A stretch of 64,000 nt of DNA from Podaxis mareebaensis (Eukaryota > Basidiomycota > Agaricomycetes > Agaricales > Agaricaceae): positions 55,680-119,679 of the forward strand of contig JAEUWP010000633.1 of NCBI GenBank assembly GCA_018524725.1, read 5' to 3'. A program made the position numbers and the translations under genes. The notes beneath the pieces are model-generated. The model was given only the letters and a program-made list of their open reading frames with translations, searched no databases and was not told where the DNA came from. Shown here piece after piece: positions 1 to 10,840 of the stretch. The stretch's first letter is position 1. Each line of letters starts with the position of its first letter.

Positions 1-145
1 CCGAGGTTGCCGTGCATTAAGATTTCCCTCAATACGCTTCCGATTGCTATAGCTTGATGCTTCCCAAATCGGGGAAGATTCAGCTGCATTACTTGTGCGT
101 CGCCTATTAATCGTTTCCCTACTTCGTCGTTCCAACCCCTAAGCT

Positions 146-397
146 ATGTGTGTACAGCCGTACACCTCGACCACCACGTCGAATCCTGCTTGGAAGCCTG
201 TGACCTCCTCACCAAGACCGTTCACTCCCGGATCTTCCTACCAGTTATCTCCGTCGAGCCTTCCCGCAAAGACAATTTCTCTTGTTCGCGACGAGAAACT
301 CCACCTGAAATTTGGGGATTTCGACGATCACCTAGAGGACGTTGCTATCGGTACGTGCTGTTCTGTGCTCAACATCTTCCGTAAAAACAAAGATTGA
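146..397 (+). CDS. Small ORF (83 aa), conserved in both duplication units
   Basis: An ATG-initiated 83-residue frame rich in Ser, Thr and Pro in its first half, ending near 397. The equivalent frame at 3883-4131 in the second duplication unit is also fully open (82 residues), with roughly a quarter of residues changed. The two share the core FGDF.DHLEDVA. I recognise no domain, signal peptide or membrane segment. It may be an exon of a longer gene or may be non-coding; the open frame in both copies is the only argument for coding. Confidence 0.2.
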   Translation: MCVQPYTSTTTSNPAWKPVTSSPRPFTPGSSYQLSPSSLPAKTISLVRDEKLHLKFGDFDDHLEDVAIGTCCSVLNIFRKNKD

Positions 398-754
398 CAA
401 GTATTGGTGAGACAGACTGGTTGAGGAATAAGGCATGCGTGCCGACAGATCTTAATTAAGACATATTTCATCTCTTGTTCGCCTCCGCTTCATCACTAAA
501 TTCCTTGGTTTGTTTCTAAACGCATGTCGATGCTATGTGCCATAATCGCAACAACTGCATGACAGAAGCACAAATGTTACATGATAAGTACATGACGAAC
601 AACATATTAGCAATTCATGAATATTTCGGTAGCCTTAACCAGGGAGCTACCAGAGACCACACCCAGGGGTCGGAGGAATTGAACACAGCGACCAAGCTGG
701 CTGTGGGTTTCCTAGTGAGCCCACCTAAACCCACTCGACTGGGAAAGTCTGTAA

Positions 755-1501
755 TCAGGGCTTCCAGCCCTTGAGTTGGAAGTTCCAGGAAACTGCAACG
801 ACACCTTCATCGAGGGAATCAAGTTTCTTGAATAATGCAGGCGACATGTCTACACGAGAAGGGGAAGATGAAATGTGAAGTGTCAGTGTCAGGAGTTCAC
901 GGAGAAGACAAAGATCTGCCCCGGTATGAAGACATACCGAGGTCTTGGTCACGGCAGCTGGGGCAGTTGTCTCTCACAAGGCCGTAGGCAGTATTGCCAT
1001 TTCTTGTGTTTGTCACTCTCACATACTATGGGCGAAAACACGCGCAATCAGCGTTTCGAAGTTAATTATAAACTCGAAGACAAGAGGGAAAAAGGGCCCC
1101 CTCGCGTCGATGCGCACACCTGATTGCGGTGAGAGCCCCCAGTACGATCATAGAGCGCCTTGCCAATAGCGACGATGAGATCAGAATCTACACTCCACAT
1201 CCCGCAAGTCCCTTTGCCTGTTACGAAGAGCATTGCATTATTACGGCGTACGAACGAATAAGACTCGAGGATGGTCTTACCTACATGAAACCACGTTCAT
1301 ATGAAAACAGACAGCGACAATCAACGGTCAGCCACGAAGACGAAGTGAAAATGAAGAACTCACCAAGCCGGTACGTGTGAGGCGTTTCTCGAGATCAACT
1401 TCGGCTTCGGTTCCATTGGTAACAGGAACAAATGAGCCCAATGCTAGCAAGATAAATGCAAAGATGGCAGAGAAAGCGAACAGAACGCGTGACATCATCA
1501 T
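755..1501 (-). pseudogene. Decayed copy of secreted double-psi beta-barrel (RlpA/DPBB-like) protein
   Basis: Duplicate of the intact gene at 4797-5531. The first exon still encodes a signal peptide starting MMMSRVLFAF (start 1501) and the LEKR site, and the last exon still ends in ...SWNFQLKGWKP (stop 755). Damage is visible. The first intron's acceptor, CATAG|GGAACG in the intact copy, reads CATATGAACG here, so the AG is gone. The core NCGKWN has become TCGMWS, and SNCDQ has become SHRNQ, removing a conserved cysteine. SCGDQ has become SCRDQ. Open stretches remain, so decay is recent or a mis-spliced product may still be made. In the family the fold is a secreted barwin/expansin-like barrel. 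Confidence 0.75.
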
Positions 1502-1884
1502 TGTCGTGGAGTAGAGCGAGTAGAGGCTTCGAAGCTGGAGATAAACACGAGAATACACAATAGAAATGAAGTCTAGGGGGTGATACGAGAGTAATACACG
1601 GGACTAGCGCAGTTCGGGGTGGACCGATTGGAGGGTGATAGGACCACGACGGCACGACGAGGGGGCACGGGTGCCCTTTATACATCTGACAGGGGGCAAG
1701 ACTAGTGAGCCCCGTGGTAGTAGGTGCACAGGTTGTGGCCCGGTTCCCGATGTACGGAATATCTCAGAGATAATTGTTCTTCGATTGTTATTGGTCAAGG
1801 GAAGCCTGGAGGAGTGCCGAGAGACAACAAAAGCTACTATTGGTGTGGTAGTAGACTCGCTAGCCAGACCTTCCCCGGATCTCT

Positions 1885-2190
1885 CTCTTTTGAAATCCGA
1901 CTTGAGCGGACAAACCCACCCATCGGCGGGACTATATGCGATTAGAAGAGCACTAGAGGAAACCAATCCATTCCAACCATTCGTAATAGAAACGGACTCT
2001 CAGTCCGCCATCAACTGCCTAACTAAATACTACAAGAAGTGGGAGGACAGAGGACAGATAGGGAGAAAGAACAAAGACCTAATAAAAGACACACTAGATG
2101 TCCTCAGAGAAAGAAGAGCATAAGCCAAATTCAAATGGATGAAAGGTCACAGTGGACTACAAGGTAACGAAGCCACAGATGAACTAACAA
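1885..2190 (+). pseudogene. RNase H domain fragment with internal stop
   Basis: The frame around 1930-2190 reads as the C-terminal part of a fungal RNase H fold. It has a helix with ETDSQSAINCLTKYY, then KKWEDRGQIG, then KWMKGHSGLQGNEATDEL. The ETDS aspartate and the final aspartate of the catalytic set are present. A TAA at about 2121 interrupts the frame just before the KWMKGHSG strand, and no N-terminal half with the first catalytic aspartate is visible. It begins exactly where similarity between the two duplication units stops, so it is probably a remnant of an inserted retroelement or a broken RNase H-like gene. Confidence 0.65.
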
Positions 2191-2199
2191 TTGTCACAA

Positions 2200-3737
2200 G
2201 TTTCCTGGGTTTATGATATGGCCGTATAAGACATATCTGGTGCCTATCTTTTGCATCGGGACTCGCAATCCGTGATAATTTGATTATGGGGGCTATGATA
2301 GCAGATATTGCTAGTGTTGGAGATCCAAATCCGCTCCGAGCCGAGCCCTCCGATCCGAAGTCTCGGATTGTGAATGGACACCAGATGCCACTTCTTTTCA
2401 TGACCCTTTTTCTGTAGATAATCCTTCCACATTTCACTCTTTGTCCCAAGCCTCGTGTCCTTTCACCGTTTACCATGCATTGATATCTTTTTTGTTCCTT
2501 TGACATTGCTCCTTTTCTAAGACCCTTAGCAGATAGAGTATATATATTAGCTATGATAGATAAACTCCCTCAGCTCTCGTACGCATACGTCGAGTGACTG
2601 GGGTGGGGTGGATGACATTTATATTCCTGTCATTCGTACGCATACGTCGAGTGACTGACTTGTTACTGTTATTTCTTCAGTTAGGTGTTTAATCAGTCCT
2701 GTAATACAATCATCTGTGCGACTTCACTTGGGCAGTCTGCCAGTCAGTTAACGTGGAATAATCAGCTGTCTTCAGACAAAGTCCCTCCACACCATACATC
2801 TATTCATCGGTCTGTTGACTCTTGCTAATGCTGAATTTTAGGATTTCAAAAAGTCTCATGGAGACGGTCAGAAGCCTGGTTGCTAAGAGTCATCTTGTAA
2901 TTTAGATGTCCACCTATTGGTATTGGGCTCAAAGCCAGTATAATCCCACAAGACAAATATAATGGCAGATATTTCGAGGAGAGTTATAACAGTGGTGTAG
3001 TACTGTCATCAGTATGATTTGGCACCAGCAGTCCTGCAAGTCAGTCATTCAGCTATAAAGAGTATATTGAAGAATAAGTCAGATCAGTCCTCATAATCAC
3101 CATTGGTGTGGTGCCTGAGTGATTGCTGCTCAAATGCCTCATGCGTGGAGATCCAGCAGGTACCAGGATGAACAAGAACGATTGCATAATTGCCTATTCA
3201 AGATACGATACAGTACTGTCGCAAATGCACAGAAACATCCCATCTACTAGTAGTGTGCCGTAGAGCAATGATCTCAGTTTATGAGTCCCTGAAACTCAAA
3301 CACATGTCCAGGGCATCATGGCAACGAAATACACCATTACCGAGCCCGCCTACATCAAGTTCTTCTTCCACCTTGCCAAGCACCCACACACCGATGCAGC
3401 AATGACATTTTCATTGGGAATGAAACATCAGATGGATGCATAGACGCCATAGATGCCATTCTACTGCTTATTACTGGACGAGCTTGAGCCCAATGATGGA
3501 AATTGGGCTAGATCTGGTGCAGGACATTCCTAGCTTTGACCGACTCGCAATTAAATTGAGGGAAATTGCACCGGGCAGGCGAATACGCGGACTCTGTTGA
3601 ACTCCAAGTAGTAGGGTATTACCAGCCATGCAGAAGGTCTGAAGACACGAGCCTGTTCCCCGTTGGTGAAAAGATCGTATCGAGGATCAAACAGAAATTC
3701 AACAAAGCTGTCGCTTTCGCCATGAGTTCACCTTTTT
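2200..3737. other. Intergenic stretch between duplication units
   Basis: No coding frame longer than about 90 residues carries a recognisable motif. It is AT-rich in places (around 2540-2570) and contains a 24 bp direct repeat at 2577 and 2634. Short frames at 3190-3405 and 3566-3847 look like chance. Confidence 0.5.
2577..2657. repeat. 24 bp direct repeat, two copies
   Basis: The 24-mer beginning TCGTACGCATACGTCGAGTG occurs at 2577-2600 and again, identical, at 2634-2657, with a 57 bp period. The core ACGCATACGT is nearly palindromic. Function unknown; it could be a small satellite or an insertion footprint. Confidence 0.8.
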
Positions 3738-3882
3738 CCGAGGTTACCGTGCGTCGAGATTTAGCTCGGCATGCTTCCGATTGTCATAGCTTGATGCTTC
3801 CCAGATCGGGGAAGATTCAGCCGCACTACTTGTGCGTCGCCTATTAATCATCCCGCTACTTCATCGTTTCAACCCCTAAGCT

Positions 3883-4131
3883 ATGTGTACACAGCCACAC
3901 ACCTCAACCACCACGTCGACTCCTGCTCGGAGACCTGTGTCCTCCTCACCAAGACCGTTCATTCCCGGATCTTTCTACCAGCTGTCTCCACTGAGCCTTC
4001 CCGCAAAAGCAATTCCCCTTGTTCGCGACGAGAGACCCCACCTGAAATTTGGGGATTTCGGCGATCACCTGGAGGACGTTGCTAGCGGTTCGTGTTTTGT
4101 GCTCAACATCTTCCATAAAAGAAATGATTGA
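3883..4131 (+). CDS. Small ORF (82 aa), counterpart of the ORF at 146-397
   Basis: Starts at ATG (MCTQPHTSTTTS) and keeps the same open frame as its duplicate, including VRDE(R/K), LKFGDF and DHLEDVA. There is no recognisable domain. It sits upstream of, and antisense to, the double-psi barrel gene, so it could equally be part of that gene's 3' neighbourhood. Coding status is unproven. Confidence 0.2.
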   Translation: MCTQPHTSTTTSTPARRPVSSSPRPFIPGSFYQLSPLSLPAKAIPLVRDERPHLKFGDFGDHLEDVASGSCFVLNIFHKRND

Positions 4132-4796
4132 CAAGTATTGATGGTACGGACTGGTCGAGGAACAAGGCATGCATGCCGATAGATCTCAATTAAGATATAT
4201 TTCTTCTCTTGTTCGCCTCCACTTCACTACTAAATTCCTTGGTTGTCCCCAAATACATGCCGATGCTACGGGCTATAATTGCAACGATTATGTGACAGCA
4301 GCACAAATGTTGCATGATGAGTACATGACGGACAACATATTTACAATTCATCCCTAATGAATGGACATCTCGGTAGTCTCGTATAAATACATAATTTCTA
4401 ACTTTAGTTTCGTGGAAGGAAAAAAGGAACTTGAAACAGCAATATCAAATTGCGCTATAGCACATGAAAGGGATAAATGAACGACGCCCGGCTTCAAACC
4501 AGAAGACGTTCTCTAATATTGACTCTACAAAGACGAAAGGGAGGAAGGTTATGAAAACATGTGTCGTCTAATGATTTATGATTACAGCTCTAAAAGGCTG
4601 GTCATCTCTCGCGGAGAAATGACATGTCTATCAAATTAACAACAAAATACCCGGGGTACTGTGAAAGGATCTTGAGAACCAGGGGGCTACCAGAGACTGC
4701 GCCTAGGTGTCGGAGAAATCGAACACAGCAATCGAGCTGGCTATGGGTTTCCTAGTGAGGCCGCGTAGACCTGCGCGACCGGGGAAGTCTATGTAG

Positions 4797-5531
4797 TCAG
4801 GGCTTCCAGCCCCTGGGCTTGAAGTTCCAGGAAACTGTGATAACACCTTTGTCAAGGGAATCAAGTTTCTTGAATAATGCAGGCGACATATCTACACGAG
4901 AAGGGGAAGATGAGATGTGAAGTGTCAGCGTCAGAAATTCACGGAGATGACAAAAGATCTGCCCCGGCAGAAGACATACCGAGGTCTTGGTCACCGCAGC
5001 TGGGGCAGCTATCTCTCGTAAGGCCGTAGGCGGTCTTGCCATTTCTCGTGTTTGTGATTTTCACGTACTATGAACGAAAACACGCGCAATCAGCGTTTCG
5101 AAGTTAATTATAGATTCGGAGGCAAGAGAAGGGTCCCTCGCGTCGACGTGCGTACCTGATCGCAGTTAGAGCCCCCGTTACGATCGTAGAGCGCCTTGCC
5201 AATAGCGACGATGAGATCAGAATCTGTATTCCACTTCCCGCAATTCCCTTTGCCTGTTACGAAGAGCATTGTGTTATTATGACGCACGAACGAATGAAAT
5301 TCGAGGATAGACTTACCGGGATGAAACCACGTTCCCTATGGAAACAGACAGCCACAATTAACGGTCAGCCACGAAGACAAACGATGAACTCACCCTGCCG
5401 GTACGTGTGAGGCGTTTCTCGAGATCGACTTCGGTTTCGGTTCCATTGGTAACAGGAACAGGTGAGCCCAATGCTAGAAAGATAGATGCGAAGATGGCAA
5501 AGAGAGCGAGCAGAACGCGTGACATCATCAT
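4797..5531 (-). CDS. Secreted double-psi beta-barrel (RlpA/DPBB-like) protein
   Basis: Five exons give a protein of about 146 residues. The signal peptide is MMMSRVLLALFAIFASIFLA followed by a short acidic pro-segment ending in LEKR, a likely Kex2-type site. The mature barrel has GTWFHPGKGNCGKWN, SDLIVAIGKALYD, GGSNCDQ, the strand YVKITNTRNGKTAYG, RDSCPSCGDQDLDMSP and the C-terminal SWNFKPRGWKP. Its four cysteines (NCG, NCD, SCPSC) are the usual set. Introns use GTGAGT, GTAAGT, GTACGC and GTATGT donors with AG acceptors. The family is extracellular, single-domain and related to barwin and expansin folds; it is often expressed at the hyphal surface and no enzymatic activity is certain. The first of three in-frame ATGs was taken as the start. 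Confidence 0.9.
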
Positions 5532-5895
5532 TGTCGTGGAGTAGAGCGAGTAAAGGCTTCGGAGCTAGAGTTCACTGGAGATAAACGTAAGAGTGCACAA
5601 TAGAGATGAAGTCTAGGGGGTGATACAAGAGTAATACACAGGAGTGGCGAAGTCTGCGGCGGACCGATTAGAGGGTGACAGGACCAGGACGGGAAGACGA
5701 AAGGGCATGGGTGCCCTTTATATATCTGACCGGGGGCAAGACTAGTGAGCCCCGTGGCAACAGGTGCACAGGTTGTGGTCCGGTTTCCGATGTACGGAAG
5801 ATCTCAGAGAGATTATTGTTCTTCGATTGTTATTGGTCGAGGGAGGCCTGGATAGGTGCCGAGGGACGACAACCAACACTATTATTGGCGTGGTA

Positions 5896-7698
5896 GGTTA
5901 AACAATCCAGGGACCTTGTGTTTCCGCAAGGCATTTTTCCACAAATTTTCGGACTGCACGCTGAGTGATCGGCTACTCGTCCACCGGGACGCTGATTGCC
6001 ATGCACCTCCTTTCGGTGGTCCGCACACCCCTCGTTCATGTGCATTTGCACCTCATTCCCTAAAATACGTGTCCCCTGAAATGGAGGAGTGGTTCCGTGG
6101 GTGCCTTCTTATGGACCATACACGACCCATTAAGACCATCAAGTCCTTGGGCCAACGAGGAAGGAGGTCGGGCGCAGCGCGCTCGAAGAAAATCCTCCTT
6201 ATCACCTGATTATGTAAGCACTACCTACAAATCTTCAATCTGTTCTGTATGCCCCATGGATCGCCGAGAGCTATTTACCTGGAGCCGGGCTGGCCGTCAA
6301 ATTAGTGGAACAATGCGGCTTTGGCATCCAAATAATTATCAGGACTGTTGGCATGTGCCTACCATGAACTAGTAAGCTGCGTAATCTATGTGACGGACAA
6401 TGCACTTTGACACAATACGAGTCATAGCTCGAAAACGTGGAAGCAACGCGGTGCGAGCCCATGTGCCTTTCTCGCGCTTCGTGGGTTGGGGACTCTAGAT
6501 CTCATGTTAGTTCTCACGGACATCCTTTTTGTAACAACTGCCTGGCTGCGCAGGAAACCTGGGCAAGGGCTTATTTGTCAGAGGGTGATATTTCGAAAGC
6601 ACCCCATTATTTCCAAAAAAATTGGCATGTTTCTCTTGGAAGTCTCTCTTGCGTTCTCGGATGTTTCCCGGGGACCGCTCAAACGCCTTTGAAATTTGCG
6701 TGTCGTCGTGCAGCAGGGTGGTCCCCTGATGCCCTCTGCCCACTGCCTGTAGGCAAGCTATTTGGTCTCGTTTGCTAACGCCGCGGTTGGGTCCTCAAGC
6801 TCTTGACAAATAGAATAAGGTTTATGTCGTACAGATGGTTACACCTGGGTCTCCTTCTCCCGCTCAACCTGCGAATGTCAACGTGAATTCTCAGGTGAGC
6901 CGTTAATTCCCGTTGCCATGCGCTTCACACGCACATATTGTGGCTTGCGGCATGAGGAAGGGAGACTAATGCTTGTACGTTGAAGAGGTTAAAAAATCAG
7001 TTCTGTGTGAGTTTGGTGAGTCCAAAGCAAAATGAGATCATAAACACTGTGCAGAGCGTTTAGAGCTGGTGCGTACGTGGCGTATGTTTCCCTTTGCCTT
7101 CGGTAGAAGTATACCTTACGGTAGGAGGAGCATCAGAAACTCCGAAGGAACAAGCAACATAAGTCAGCCAGTTCGAAGCCGACTTAATACGAAGGACATC
7201 ATTCTCACTACCTATAGCCCTTCGAAAGGCGATATCAATGTAATGCTCCAACAGAAGCTGATATATTCACCATGTTCTATTGCCGCTCGGAGTCCAGAAA
7301 CCAGCGCTCGAAAGTGCCTCTTAAGATATCAATCAAATAATCAGCATAGGTAAGGTCCGTGCTCGATGGTATCAGTCATTGAGGTGTGAAGACCTTTGGA
7401 TATCTGATGCCCGTTATCGGAGCTCGAGGAACTTGAAATCAAAATTCCCGAAAACTTCGATTATGAATGGGTTTCTGACGTCATATGGCGCTAGACGCCT
7501 GATATGGCAGTGCGCGTCGTGTAGTGCAGCGACCATCGCTGATCACAAAGGTAGGCAGGTCTTACGGACGCACCCCTTGATCATCATCCAACGCGACTGC
7601 GGAATCTTGGCTCTCTTTTCCACGTACTCTCAACCCTTCAGGTGCGATAAACAGAAATATCCTTCCCGCCCGAACTCGTGACAAGCCGACCGACCATC
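5896..7698. other. Intergenic stretch upstream of the BZZ1-like gene
   Basis: Only short overlapping frames in several phases, with no recognisable protein, RNA or repeat. The 3' part presumably contains the promoter of the gene starting at 7699, but I see no clear TATA element. Confidence 0.5.
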
Positions 7699-10600
7699 AT
7701 GGCGACTGAGCCTGCACCAGACCAGAGTTATGGGAAAGCACTCCCAGTATGTCTTCGTAAATGTTACCATAGTTGATGAGACACTTACTCGCACATATTG
7801 TCTTACCTGGGTCATAGGACCAAGTTGACCGTATAGCTACTCTATTCGACGCTCACCTTGAGCTGGTTGGCGATGTAAGCATTGATTCTGGCATGATAAC
7901 CTCCACCGTACCCCCTGGCAAACTATGTCCAAGGCACTGGTGAATAACCCAGAGATTTTGCACTACTAGGTTAGGGATCTGTACCAAAGCCGAGCGGCCA
8001 TCGAAAGGGAATACGCAGCGAAACTTCAGGCGTTGGCGAAGAAAGCTGCCGACAAGAAGTCCAAGATGCAATCCCGGTTCATAGTTGGCGAGGATCCGAC
8101 GAAGAACTGGGACAGTAATACCCTGCAGCGCAAGTAGGGTGGCAAGTTCATCTCGGCGAACGAATGCTGATCGAGTTCTCCAGTACACTCGGTAGTGCCT
8201 ATGACGCATTGATCAACTCCATAGCCGATGCAACTCAGGATCATTTAAGCATTGCTGATGCGCTTTCATCGCAAGTTGTTGAGGTTCTACGCATCGTGGA
8301 AAGGAGGAGTGATGATGCAAAGAAGAAGGTTTCCTCATTCCCAGCAGCAATCTGCTAATGAGTCTCATGGAGTCTACTTGACAGGAATTGCAATTTTTCC
8401 AGAGGCTATTGGCCGATAGGGACCGCGTATATGCGGATCGTCTCAAGGTTCGAGCACATTTGAAGCAGTATTTCGCACATTTGATGGGTGAGCTAATGTT
8501 TCACTTGTTCTTGTAGAGTAAGCAGAAGGTCGGTGATATCATGTTCCGTGGAAATCAGTACTTTTAAGCTCATATGCCGTCATAGTACGATGCGGATTGT
8601 GAAGAAGTCGAATCCTTCAGGCAGAAGCTGGTATACTCGATCTGGCCGTAACGCCATTGAGTTTATTAACCAAGCCCCCAGGGCCGAGCTCAGGACGAGA
8701 AGCACAAAGGCCGCGCTGCCAAACAAGCAGAACAGCAGAGGAACGATATGCTCAACAGTAAGAAGTAAGAGAATCGCTGCGTGATAATAAGGTTCCCGTT
8801 TCTAGTTGATGTGGTTCCCAGCACCTACTTGATATCTACGGCAATCGCCAACCAAATCAAGGACAAGTTCTATTCCACGGATTTGCCTAGTGTGGAGAAC
8901 GTAAGGTCTTGCACACCTCGCAATTTAAAACATAGAACTGAATTAATTATTACACACAGGAGTTCCGTAAGTCGGAGTTTTTTTATCCGGTATAATAGAG
9001 TTTGAGTGATGCGTTGCTTGTCCACCAGAGCGGCTGCAAAAACAACTTGTGGAGCGTTTCGTGAAGATTCTTGAACATGGGCAACGCCTGCAGTTGAATC
9101 ACCTGGATAACCTCAAGGGCAGAATCATCAGCGTAGAGAGTAAGCTTAACCAAGTACAACCGTTGCAAGATCAGGTGCTTTTCATCGATCACAATAATCG
9201 ACCATTCAGCGCGCCGAAAGACTGGAAATTCGAGCCGTGTGCATTGCATTATGACACCGTGAGCGAACTGTCAACTCCATTGGTTCGGCCGGATAATGGC
9301 CTGATGTAACGACCTAGAATAACATGAACATTGAACCTACACCCAAGATCTTCCTCCAGAACAAGCTCGGTCGTTGTCGTGTTAAGTTGCGAGAGCTGGA
9401 GCCCTTGATCTCGTCCAAGCGTTAGTATTGTTGACCACAAACGAATATCATTACTCACCACTGTTTGGCGCCCAACAGAATCTGAACTACATCAACTATC
9501 CAGAAGGCTCCAGGACTGTATTGTAGATCACTCAATCGGTAGTATCGATGATCTGGTTGACGTAGGTTCTGGCTCGCTTATCATTTATGGTCAAATGAAC
9601 TTACTTTCGGACACCTTGGATGATCGGCGGTTCTGGGGGTAGAACTATTTGGAGACTCAACACCAGCTTGTATTCTATCAAAACTCGCGGTGCATTTTGG
9701 AGGCTGAGATTGAAACTGTCGTAGCGGCGATTGGAGGTAGGTCAATGGAATCACGTAAACGTCGGTGGTCAGGCTGAGGAGCATAGACGACGAGGGCGCG
9801 CGCAGTCACCATGCGTTCAAGAGCTCATCCTTCTCCATCCCCACCCAGTGCGGGTACTGCGAGGTATCTTCGTCTATCTCCTGGTCGAGTGGTATTACTA
9901 ACCCTCAAAACTCCAGTCGACTATTTGGGGATTGAGTAAACAAGGCAAAACCTGCAAGCTCTGCGGTCTCTCGGTGCACACCAAATGCGAGCTCAAGGTG
10001 AGGACGATGATCATTGCCCTCCTTAAAGCTGGGCCTAACTTAGCGCCAAGGTTCCTGCAGACTGCCCGCAAGGCGAGGCACCAGAGGTTTCTCTTTCACG
10101 CAAGACGACAACATCCTCCCGCATGAGCACAGCCAGTGAGTGAGCGTCTGACAGAAGGTGGTGGTCACTTATCTCTGCCGTCAGCAGCCACCGCGGCCAT
10201 GACGCCCAGTTCCTCCTCTTTCGTCCAGCCACAAACTCCAGAAGGAGATGAGGAAAGCTACCCTACAGCAAAAGTATTGTTCGATTTTACGCCATCATCT
10301 GAGTTCGAACTCGGGGTTCATGGTGGGCAAAATCGTTTCACGGTGCCGTGCAGTGTGAGGCTGATAATCCGCAGAGGGCATGGCCGTCCAGGTTGTGGAG
10401 TCAGATGATGGCTCTGGTTGGGTGAAGGTGTTGGATTCACGGGGGAGGAGTGGGCTTGTCCCCGCATCATATATCGACAATGATGATAACCAGCCCAGCG
10501 AGGGAGGATCTGCAGGGCAGGGGACGGGTCAGCGAGGTCAGTGACTTGATCCCGGTATTTTATTTTGATTGCCTGACATGTGGAGTTTTCCCAGTGCGCG

Positions 10601-10840
10601 CAATATATCCTTACCAGTCGCAGGGTCCAGACGAGTTAGGGCTCCAGGAAGGTGAGATACTCGAACTCTCGGCTGGGGGGCAGGACTATGGGAATGGCTG
10701 GTGGGAAGGTAAGGATGAGAAGAGTGAGCCGAACGATGATGCCTGATGTATTCATGGCAGGTTTTAACTCGAAGGGGCAGAAGGGGATATTCCCAAGCAA
10801 CTATGTGCGTCCCATGCTGATTGTAATGCTTCTTAGCTAA
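7699..10840 (+). CDS. BZZ1: BZZ1-type F-BAR/C1/SH3-SH3 protein
   Basis: Twenty-one short exons join in frame from ATG 7699 to TAA 10840, giving 649 residues. The N-terminal F-BAR domain occupies residues 1-300: YGKALPDQVDRIATLFDAH, VRDLYQSRAAIEREYAAKLQ, SAYDALINSIADATQDH, LADRDRVYADRLKSKQK, LNSKNTYLISTAIANQ. A C1 zinc domain follows at about 410-457 (HHAFKSSSFSIPTQCGYC, KTCKLCGLSVHTKCELK). SH3-1 is at about 515-570 (AKVLFDFTPSSEFELGV, GWVKVL, GLVPASYI) and SH3-2 at about 586-640 (VRAIYPYQSQGPDELGL, GWWEG, GIFPSNYV). In yeasts Bzz1 bends membrane and recruits WASP/Las17 and type I myosin to actin patches during endocytosis. Introns are 43-95 nt. Exons of 12 nt (8517-8528) and 7 nt (8960-8966) are needed to keep the frame. 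No lesion is visible. Confidence 0.93.

Larger units (their letters stand above)
1..1880. repeat. Tandem duplication, unit A (diverged)
   Basis: Bases 1-1880 align along their length with 3738-5895. Near-identical landmarks include the 'cttccgattg' region at 47 and 3776, the 'gctaccagagac' region at 643 and 4685, and the block around 1680-1840 matching 5715-5880. Copies are roughly 85-90% alike by eye. Unit B has about 300 bp extra at 4380-4680 that is absent here. The unit contains a small open reading frame and one double-psi beta-barrel gene copy. The left end of unit A lies outside the window. Confidence 0.85.
3738..5895. repeat. Tandem duplication, unit B
   Basis: Second copy of the 1-1880 unit, holding the intact double-psi beta-barrel gene. 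About 300 bp at 4380-4680 has no counterpart in unit A. Similarity ends near 5895, where unit A continues into the RNase H fragment and unit B into unrelated sequence. Confidence 0.85.

Noticed and set aside
8134..9642. BZZ1-like gene taken at first as a frameshifted pseudogene
   Set aside because: Every apparent frameshift or stop is removed by short GT-AG introns that restore the family sequence, so the gene is intact.
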